A stretch of DNA of 64,000 nt from Moniliella sp. 'wahieum'. Its lineage: Eukaryota; Basidiomycota; Moniliellomycetes; Moniliellales; Moniliellaceae. A program made the position numbers and the translations under genes. The stretch lies in the NCBI GenBank assembly GCA_003971905.1, contig RSEE01000036.1, forward strand, positions 558,001-622,000, given 5' to 3'. This document shows, piece by piece, positions 54,001 to 61,926 of the stretch. The notes beneath the pieces are model-generated. The model was not told the DNA's origin. It ran no database searches and was given only the letters and a program-made list of their open reading frames with translations. Each line of letters opens with the position of its first letter. Position 1 is the stretch's first letter.

Positions 54001-55085
54001 TTCTTTCTGCCGATGGACGAGCAAGGGAAGCGGACCGAGGCCTCGGTCGCGCTTGCCCGCGCCAAGGCGGTGGCGCTGGCGGGCGGGGACGACTTGATGC
54101 AGAGTTTGCATTGGGCCAATGCGCTCAAGATTTACCTGTGGCGGCAAGTGTCGGTGTTGCAAGAGCTGGTGCACTCGGACACGGCGCCGCCAGCGATGGT
54201 TCGCACCGCGGCCGCGTTGGCAGTGGACATTGTTCGTCGTCACTTTAGCACGTTTGGCCAGCTGGTGCAAGCGTCCATCGGCGCGTTTCCGTTGCTGGAC
54301 GAGGACATTCAGATGATGCTCTACTACCTCGTGCTCCATTCCACCTTGGGCACCTTCCATCTGATCGATGTGCTGGATGCCATGCCGGCCGTCCGGCCAG
54401 CCGAGGATTGGTCCGGATTACCACGCCGTCCGAGCGGAGGATGACGATTGATATGAGCACGGACTGGTGGCGATGATCGCGCTGGCCATGCGGCGCGCCG
54501 GACGTCACCGGCGCTCGACCACTGGCAGCCCACGCAGCGCCGCTGCCACCTCCCTATCCACGTCCACCTCCACGGCCACGTCTAATTCCAATCCATTCCA
54601 CGCCCACGTTTACCCCGGCCTCCACCGCCACCGCCACCGCCACCTCCACCTCTACCTCGAGCTCCACCCCGCACTTTATCCCGTCGGAAGCGCCCAGCAT
54701 CTGGAACCATCCGATGCTGTTTACCGCCTTTGACGCGTTCCTCAGCGCCTCCGTCTTCTCTGCCCGCGTCTGGGCCGAGCAGCTGTCGGTCCCGTGCCAG
54801 CTGCTGCACCAGCCGGGCTCGCACACTGCTGCCACCTCGCCGCCGAGCGCCGTGCGCCGACCGCGCCGGCGCGGCTGCGGGTGCAGCGGCAGGAGGCGGA
54901 GGCGACGCGCGCGGCTGGTGGTGTGTGCGAGTGCGCTGGGCGAGCTGACGCACCACGTGCCGTCGCTCTTGTCGTGGCGCAACGCCCAGCGCGCCGCCGC
55001 CGTCCAGGCCGAGCTGCTGCGCCTCGACGCCCTCTGGGCCGCTGTCCGCGCCGGCGAAGAGCAGGGCGGCGGGGAGGGCGAATGA
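51037..55085 (+). CDS. Gal4-type Zn2Cys6 transcription factor
   Basis: ATG 51037 opens MWPPLPTTSDAALPIPPWPA and a Pro/Ser-rich head. The binuclear zinc cluster is at about 51925-52065: CDACRASKKGC (CX2CX6C), a 20-residue spacer, then CSTCRRRGIEC (CX2CX6C), preceded by the basic RGSKLKSRTGRRQ. The middle region has SLFEQLEALSSIPGTSRT and SATLISRTLSLYSSIMEAQ. The regulatory domain continues as ATLLDAAFETDLDPP, then across an intron at 53016-53106 (GTACGT, ACGCAG) NEINEAVKA and FGTQYLTSATMPSPGLAPLH. Later blocks are LEAMSFFTLILDSGFAMSHR, MSMAFAEQCINLAARHQGLQ, LHWANALKIYLWRQVSVLQE and MLFTAFDAFLSASVFSARVW. This order fits fungal Zn2Cys6 regulators with the middle homology region. A Gly-Thr repeat lies at about 53915-53970. 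Stop TGA 55083-55085. About 1,320 codons with many single-base frame changes. The regulated pathway is not evident. Confidence 0.88.
53035..53056 (+). repeat. TTG trinucleotide run inside an intron
   Basis: Seven TTG copies within the intron 53016-53106 of the Zn2Cys6 gene, just downstream of the donor. Simple microsatellite. Confidence 0.8.
53915..53970 (+). repeat. ACTGGY hexamer repeat encoding Gly-Thr
   Basis: About nine copies of ACTGGT/ACTGGC in the Zn2Cys6 gene. In the frame that continues into FFLPMDEQGKRTEAS they encode alternating Gly and Thr, followed by four Ala. Confidence 0.75.
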
Positions 55086-55370
55086 ACAACCAGTGCATCG
55101 GCCGTGCGTGTGCTGTGTAGCCTCCCCCTCCTGGGACGCGCGAGGCCCAGTGCGGGGGGCATTATGTAAGCACACTAGGGTTATGCGCGCACGAGGCGAG
55201 TGTGGGGCGGCAGGCGCGTCGCGAGCCGCACCCGCAGCCCTTAGGCTGAGGCCTTATCCCATCGCCCGCCTGCGCCCTTGCAAATTGCACCACTGCACGT
55301 GTCGCCGCCCCCCCCATCCCCCGCCCGCCCCCCACCACCCTCGCCCCCGCCCCCGCCACCGCCCGCAGCC

Positions 55371-57243
55371 ATGCCGCCGCGCAAACGCCCTGCCACCTCC
55401 ACCCGCCGCACCCGCACCCCGGCCGCGCTTCCGCTGCCGCCGCCGCCGACCCCGACCTGCCCCTGCCCCCGCCCGATCCACCCGCTCCCGCTCCCGCAGC
55501 GTCAGCGTCCTCTCCGACAACGCCAGCGAAGCGTCCCACGCGTCCCGTGCTTCCGCGCCCAAGCCGCGCACGCCAAGCCTCGCACCCCACGGCCTACCCG
55601 TGCCTCTACGCGTGTTTCCGCGTCGGCAGCCGCATCGACCCCGCTGCCGGCCCCGGCACCCGAGACCAAACCCAAGACCCCGCGCTCGACGCGCTCGACG
55701 CGTTCCACGCGGTCCACGCGCTCCACTCGCACTCGCACTCGCGCTTCTGCCAATCGCTCTCCACCCCCGAGGATCGCGACGCGACCCCGACCCCTGCCTC
55801 TCCCTTGCTGGGGGCCGCATCGCAGGCAGAGGAAGAGCCCAAACCTCAACTCAACCCGGAACCGGAGCCGGAACCGGAACTTGAGGCTGACCTTGCGCCT
55901 GCGTCCCATTCCGACGCGCAGGTCGATCAGCCTTCACGGTATCCTCCGCTTCCTAGTGAGCGCAACCCCCTTCTGCCACCGGGACCGGTCCAGGTCAAGC
56001 TGCAGGTGATCCAACGAGAGGTGCCGTCGCCCGATGGCGATGTGGAGTTGAAGGAGATTGTGATTGGCCGTGTCAAGTTGCCAATGGTCAATGGGTCAAC
56101 GCATGGATTTTTGCTCAAACGCTTCGACACGGATGCGCTCGCAGCGGCGTCCATGTTTAAGATTGCCTTTCCTTATGCCACGCCGGAGGAAGAGGCGTCC
56201 GAGATGGCCCACCTCCTTCGCTCGTACGACTGCCACCGGCCAATGGCGGGCGTGTGGAGCAACCGCGCCCCGACAACACCATCCACTACGTCCTCCCACC
56301 CGGCTCGAGCGGAGTGATGCTCCAAGGCGTCTGGGTGCCTTCGAGTGATGCCCAGCAGTTGGCAGAGGAGTATGGTCTGGCGCGCTACACCCTCGCCCTT
56401 GTTACGGCCCGCGCAGCCATCGTTGATGGCAAGCCCTACTTTTTGGATTCCGATGGCCGTCCGTGCGCGGCCGCGAGCGGCGCCAAACTCGGCTCCAAGG
56501 AACGTAACTTTCTCTGGACCAACCTTGAAACGGAGCGCGAGGCACGCGAGCTCAAGGCCCGTGCGGCCCAGGAACGCATGTTGCTCGAGGCAGAGGCGAC
56601 CGGGGTAGAACAAGAGGAGATTTGACTGAAGCAGAAGAGGAAGACCAAGGAGCCGCGCGAGGCGGCAAGCGCTCCCGTCCTACCCACCTTGGCGGCACTG
56701 GGCACGACGAGGAGCATGTGCTCGTTGCCGACCACGAGGCAGCTCGGGAAGCGGCACGCCAGGAGGCCATGGCCATCCAGGCTGACGCTGCCTCCACGAG
56801 CACGAGCACGGGCAAGGCCAAGACCAACTCCAAGGCCAAGTCCAGGGCCAAGCGCCGGGCAGCGGAACCGGCGGAAGACCCGTCGGAGCAAGAGGAGGAA
56901 CCGCAACCGCGGCCCGTGACCCGGGCCCAAAAGGAGGCCCAGCGGGTTAGGAAGGAAGCGGCAGCCCGCTTGGCCGCCAAGTCCGCACCCCAGCACCCCG
57001 TGGCAGGGTCCGAGACGGCTGTGGTGCCCGCTCCGCGTAGGCTGGCTGGCACGGCGCGGGTGCGTGCGCTGCTGCGGCAACACCCGGTCGCTTCGGCTGC
57101 CGGCGTGGCTGGGTTGGGTGTGGCCGCCACGGCGGCGGCCACGGCCGCTGCCTGCGTCCGGCTTCATCCCCCCGGACCAATGGGCGGCGGCGATCACTGC
57201 GGTGCAAGCGGGCGTGGCCAACCTGCAGCACTGGTTTGCTTGA
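55371..57243 (+). CDS. Bqt4-like APSES/KilA-N protein with C-terminal membrane helix
   Basis: ATG 55371 opens MPPRKRPATSTRRTRTPAA, a basic head with TRS repeats and an acidic PEPEPEPELEA run. The APSES/KilA-N-like domain reads IVIGRVKLPMVNGSTHGFLL, KRFDTDALAAASMFKIAFPY and EEEASEMAHLLRSYDCHRPM, then GVMLQGVWVPSSDAQQLAEE, YGLARYTLALVTARAAIVDG. A Glu/Arg coiled region (TEREARELKARAAQERMLLE) and a long Lys/Ala linker (KAKTNSKAKSRAKRRAAEP) lead to RVRALLRQHPVASAAGVAGL and an Ala-rich membrane helix. The end is DQWAAAITAVQAGVANLQHW, with TGA at 57241-57243. The same order (APSES-like fold, linker, single C-terminal helix) is seen in S. pombe Bqt4, which anchors telomeres at the inner nuclear membrane. 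About 620 codons against 432 in fission yeast. Frame changes occur near 55790, 56260, 56620 and 57160. A soluble APSES factor is less likely because of the helix. Confidence 0.68.
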
Positions 57244-58161
57244 CCCGCAACGGTTGCTTCCGGAGATGGGCCTTGTGCGCAAGCCTGTCCCTGGGCGTGG
57301 AGGGGACTGTATTCTACTTTGGCTGTCTTCTTTGCCCTCTTCCCTCTTCCCTCTTCCCGTGCACTGTACTGCTGCTGTCTTTCCGTCTTTCCTGCTCGCG
57401 TCGAGATTTGTCTGGCCTGTTCCGTTCGGACTTGATCTTCCCCGACACCCTCTCCCGCACCAACGGGAGGGTTTTTTTGGTGGGAGAGAGGGGGACGTGT
57501 TTGTAACCTGTATTTCGTCCGCTTGATTCTATTGATGTGTTCAACTCAACGTTGAACGTTCACCCTCGTTGGTTGCCTGACCCCACCCCTACGTAAGGTC
57601 TCTGCCCTCTACCTCAGTATTAACGCCCAGGAAGAGCTCAAAGAGCAGCAAATGGGAATGGTGGTCGATGGAGATCAAATTGCTAAGGCGGTGGCGAATC
57701 CAAGTCATCATGGAGTCGGAAACGCCACGTCAGAAAACATCACACGCGCATCACACATGATGTCACTTGGAAGTGACCTTGGCCATAAATGACCAGAGGT
57801 CAACACTCAGTCAGACGTTTCTCCTCCCCCTGTAGCAGTCCTTGCTTGCTCACCAGTGAGGGTCACTCCCCTTGGCACGGTTAGTCGGCCTCGAGCGACT
57901 CTGGAAGCGTAGCTGCATTGGTCTGCGCCATGCCTCCTACTTCGCGTGGCCTGCGCCATGCCCTCTACTTCCTGTGGCCTGCACGTCTCAACCACATTGC
58001 CATGGCTGTATACCAGTTGCGAACAATTTTGGGTTAGCACTACTACGTGATGAGGGTAGTCGTGGTGCTCAGCGAAAGGGCACGGGGGGGGGGGGGCAGG
58101 GATTCGGCCTGGATGGTGGATGATTGTATTACGAAATGTACAGAAGATGGCAGGGGCTGGA
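57244..58161. other. Convergent intergenic region
   Basis: 3' flanks of the Bqt4-like and TFB4 genes. Holds an AACGTTGAACGTT doublet (57548-57560), an ACACTCAGTCAGACG word (about 57802) and a G-run of about 14 (58085-58098). No gene supported. Confidence 0.45.
57548..57560. repeat. AACGTTGAACGTT doublet
   Basis: Same two-palindrome unit as at 26479-26492, preceded by TCAACTC. Fourth intergenic member of the heptad family in this window. Confidence 0.6.
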
Positions 58162-59564
58162 TCAGTCGACAGGCATGTCCTCCGCCAGACCTGCTTGTAC
58201 GAACAACTGTCGTTGCTGCGCCAGTCGGTCAATGGTAGCGGAAGGAAAGACGGAGCGACACGTGTCGCATTGCTTTTTGGGGTGACAAAGATGCTGAGGC
58301 AAACCGAGCAAACGTAGCCCACCGACACGGTCTGGTGATGACAAAAACACGCAGCGCGAAAATCAACAGCGTCCGAGCCGGGGGTGCGAAGCAATGCCGC
58401 GCCCGCTCCCGAGCTGCCACCGCCAGGCTCACCAGGCCGGACGAGAGAGGCGGACGAGGTGGCGGCGCTGCCACCGGGTAATGGTAAAAATGCAGAGAAG
58501 AGAACTTGGACCAAGCCACCCGTGCCCGTAGGCGTAGTGGGATCAACTTTGCGTCGCTTGGGCGCCTTTTCTTCTGCCTCCTTCGACCCCGAAGGAAGAG
58601 CAAGCACGCCAAACCTTCCGCCGAGCGGGCCAGATCAACACGAAGATAGATGCCCCCCGTGAGGTAGGACGCTTGTTGGAGAAAGACCGAGTCGGGCCCA
58701 TGTAGCTTGAGCACGAGATGGGCACGCTTTTTTGCGCGGCAAAAACAGTTCATCATGGCCACATATTGTTCGGACGTATCGCCGGTAACGGATAAGATGA
58801 GCAACTTGGGTCGGAAGCCGGCCCGGCCCGAGGCTCCCGACCCATTGGCGCCGGTTCCAGCCGAGGAGGTGGCCGCCGCACCCACTTTCCCCCCGAGGTG
58901 GAGGTGGGATCGGCGGCGCCCAAGCGATTGATCAGGCAGAGCGACTGCGACAGGGCACGGACCAGCCCCGTTTGGCGATGTTGCGACGTAGTGTTGTCAG
59001 CGGGCTCGGCAGGCGCCGATGCGAAGGCCTTGACGGCGTGACGGATGAGACGGCGGACACCAAAAAGACTTGCGAGTCGAGTGTGGTAAAGTCTTGGAAG
59101 GTGTTGGCATCCGGACGAGCTCGTTCCCGCCGCTCCTGGCCCGACCGGTCCTGGTCCAGGTCCTCGTCGCTGTCCCCGGCCTCATCGGCGCCCTGCCCGC
59201 CTGCCCCGGCACCCAACCCACCCGCCGTCGAGTAGAGCAAGCGCGCCTCGGACCCCACCGATCCATACACGGCCACCGCATTGTCGCTCTGCATGGCGAC
59301 ATGCGCATTGAGGAACACAAGCACGTCCGCCAGCGCCTGCTCCAACGCATCCGCCGCACTCTCCCCGGAAGCGGTCGCGACGGAAGCGGCGGTGGCTGTG
59401 CGCGTGTGCGCGACAGAGGACCAGCCCAGCAGGCTGCAGTCAATCACAACTACAAGCAGGTCGGGCACATGGCGCCGCAAGCCCGTGCCGGCAGCACTGG
59501 GGACCGGCGCAGACGCAGCCCCGCCACCGCCACCTCCGTCGGCCCGCAGCTCGTTGGTGGACAT
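58162..59564 (-). CDS. TFB4: TFIIH core subunit Tfb4/p34
   Basis: Part of the TFIIH core used in RNA polymerase II initiation and nucleotide-excision repair. ATG 59564-59562 starts MSTNELRADGGGGGG. The vWA-like domain reads VPDLLVVVIDCSLLGWSS, ALEQALADVLVFLNAHVAMQ, DNAVAVYGSVGSEARLLYS and, after an acidic insert, NTFQDFTTLDSQV. It continues HRQTGLVRALSQSLCLINRL, FRPKLLILSVTGDTSEQYVA, MMNCFCRAKKRAHLVLKLHG and FLQQASYLTGGIYLRVD. The C-terminal C4 zinc domain is AACFCHHQTVSVGYVCSVCL, then SIFCHPKKQCDTC with RSVFPSATIDRLAQQ, ending LAEDMPVD; stop TGA 58164-58162. About 465 codons, longer than yeast (338) because of Gly/Ser/Asp-rich inserts. Frame changes near 59070, 58590 and 58280 fit single-base errors. 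Head to head with TFA1. Confidence 0.93.
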
Positions 59565-59745
59565 GGTGGTGGTGGAGCCCACTCGGCCTTGCCCAGCCCC
59601 GCCAGCCTAAGATGTCGGCCGCAGATCCGGGGGGGGGGGGGGGGGGGCGGCGGAATGGGGTTAAATAGCGAGTCACTTCCGCCGCTGAGAACGGGGCCAC
59701 TCGGTTGGGCAGCGGCGTGCCCTCTGGTGCGCTCCGGGCGGAACC
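59565..59745. promoter_or_regulatory. Bidirectional promoter of TFB4 and TFA1
   Basis: 181 bases separate the two ATGs of these general transcription factor genes. The spacer includes a run of 19 G (59629-59647), GGGGTTAAATAGC (about 59657) and GC-rich flanks; no consensus TATA is present. Both genes must be expressed from here unless their starts lie further apart. Confidence 0.6.
59629..59647 (+). repeat. G19 homopolymer
   Basis: Nineteen consecutive G residues, the longest homopolymer in the window. Its length is likely to be uncertain in the assembly. Confidence 0.8.
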
Positions 59746-61395
59746 ATGGATCCTATCCAAGAGCGATCTCGTGGCTCGACCACCCACCACCACCCACCAC
59801 CACCATCACCAACCTACCCGTTGAGGCCGTCGCCTCTCTCTCTCGCCTTGCCTTGTGTGGTCGCCCAGCTTCGATGGCTTGCCGTTTCTGCTGCTGGCCT
59901 GGCAGCCCCCGCGGCCTGGATCGGCGGCCCAACCCCCACCGGGCCGGCACGTACACCCGCCACGCCAGAAGAGTGGACAAGATCCAGCACCTGCTCCAGG
60001 TCATTGCGGCGCATGGTTTTATGACGATGCCGCAGTCATGGTCCTGGACCAGGTCATGCGGTTTCGCGTGATCCCCGTCGACCTGTTGGCGGGCCGGTTG
60101 GGCGTGACACCAAAAATCCAAGGTTGTGGCCAAAAAGTTGCTCGATGACCAACTTATTGCCGAGGACGGCCGCTCCGAGGTCCCTGCCGGCACGCCCAAT
60201 CCAACCATCGTGATCGAAAAGGGTTCCGTACCAGCCCGGATGCGACCCGCAACGGAGGTACTACTACCTGTTTGATCCGCATTTTGCATTCCTCGCCATC
60301 AAGTGGCGGATTGGAGAAATGTACAAATCGATCGAAGCCGTTACGGCCTCGGTCGACGCCCTAACTACCAGGGGGTAACTTTGTCCCCAATGCGGAGCCA
60401 AATTTACCTCGTTTGATGCCGCGCGTCTTTTTGACCCCAACACCAACGACTTTCGCTGCGAGACACCTGGATGCTACATGAGCTCCGTGCCGACGAGGAT
60501 CGGGCGTCGGCTAAGCGCAGGAAGACAAGATGAAGCGTTTCAACGACAGTTGCCTACCTTTTGTCCATCCTTCATCAACTCGATGGAGTGCAGCTGCCAT
60601 CGTCTGTATCTCGCTCCCTGTCCTCCCTTCTTCGCTCTGCCTGCTGACTTCTTTGGTACAGGGTGAATTTGGAAGAGTGGCTGCTGACAATGGTAAGGCC
60701 GAATGGAAGGCCTACGACTGAACGACAAGGAGGTCCAGGCTGCGTAGAGGTCTCCCCGTGGCGGCAGCCCCGCGCCCGATGCCAAGCCTGTGATCAACGT
60801 TGAGCGGGACGAAGATGGGATTGCGATTGCAACGGGCTCGAACAACTCGATTGCGACAGGATTGCAGGGTGATGTGTCGGCGGTGCTGGACCCCGAAGCG
60901 GCCGAGGCAAGGGCGCGGGAAGAGCCGAGCTCAAGGCCAAGACGGCCGAATCGAACGCGCTCCCAGCATGGCACTTGACCAGTACCGTTCTCGGGGAGAA
61001 AACAACGCTTGGGTTGCAGGAGGACAAGAGGCAAGCCGGAATGGGCTTTGCGCCTGCCAGTACTGGTGCGCCGGGCAAGGCGAACGGGGCAAGCTGGGTC
61101 GCTCGCTGCGCCCGGCACGAAACCCGAGGGGCAAGATACGGACACATACGACTATTAGCCTCGATGCTGGAGCAGGAGGCGAGGAGGAAGGAGGAGTTTG
61201 ACGAAGTGGATGCCCCCAGCCTTGGCACCACTCCGAGCGCCGGCGCGGCCAAGCGGCCTCTCGAGGACGGCGGCGCCGAGGCTGGCCCGATGCCGCAGCC
61301 AAACGCGCACGGACCGAGCCACCGCCGCCCACCGCGTCTCCTGCGCCTGCCGCGAAGGAAGAGGAGGGGAGGAGGAGGAGTTTGAGGAGGTGTGA
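59746..61395 (+). CDS. TFA1: TFIIE large subunit (alpha) Tfa1
   Basis: TFIIE-alpha recruits TFIIH and stabilises promoter melting. ATG 59746 opens MDPIQERSRGSTTHHH. The extended winged helix reads VDKIQHLLQVIAAHGF, YDDAAVMVLDQVMRFRVIPV, DLLAGRLGVTPK, then LLDDQLIAEDGRSEVPAGTP and, further on, YYYLFDPHFAFLAIKWRIGE and MYKSIEAVTASVDALTTRG. The zinc ribbon is CPQCGAKFTSFDAARLFDPN followed by DFRCETPGC, with all four Cys present (about 60382-60478). The C-terminal part has the family motif ALPAWHLTSTVLGEKTTLG (about 60958-61013), then MLEQEARRKEEFDEVDAP and a final acidic EEEEFEEV, with TGA at 61393-61395. About 550 codons (yeast 482). Frame changes near 59970, 60020, 60125, 60260, 60380, 60680 and 60925 each need one or two bases. 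The extreme N terminus is uncertain. Confidence 0.92.
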
Positions 61396-61926
61396 TGGAT
61401 GGTGTTGGGCCGTCGGACGAATAAATGCATGTCAAACCGGCGAACCACTCGACGGCCAGCGGAGACAGCGCGTGTCAGGCTAGTCACCCTTGTTGGTGGG
61501 ACGCGTGATGCGTCACGTGCAGAGAAGGAAGCATCACGCTTGGGCGCAAACGCCGCCAGGCACCACGCGTGAGGCTGCACTCTTGAAACATAGATCCCTG
61601 TGGCGGCGGAGGATGTTGAATTGGAGTGGCTGCCATCGTGATTTCCCCGCCGGCAGCCACCATCCCATCGCCATCGCCACCATCCACCACCACCACCGTC
61701 GCCATTGCCATCGCCATTGCCATCGCCATTGCCATCGCCATTGCCATCACCGAGCACCCGTCTCCTGTTTCATCCCCCCACGTGTCCCCCGTCTGCACCC
61801 GCTCCCCCTGCTGTCTGCTTTGCGGCCGCGCCAACTCTCCTGCGTCCGGCTCATCGCTCCCACTCCCCACCGCGCGCGCCCCACTGCATTACGCCACACC
61901 ACGCCCCTCCTCCTGGCCCTCTTCTC
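61396..61926. other. Intergenic region between TFA1 and CDH1
   Basis: TFA1 3' flank and CDH1 promoter or leader. Contains GCGTGATGCGTCACGTG (about 61502-61518), which includes a TGCGTCA word and CACGTG, and a 12-base repeat GCCATTGCCATC (61701-61748). Confidence 0.45.
61701..61748 (+). repeat. GCCATTGCCATC 12-base repeat
   Basis: Four near-perfect copies upstream of CDH1. One frame would encode alternating Ala-Ile, another His-Cys-His-Arg; none is supported as a gene. Confidence 0.8.
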
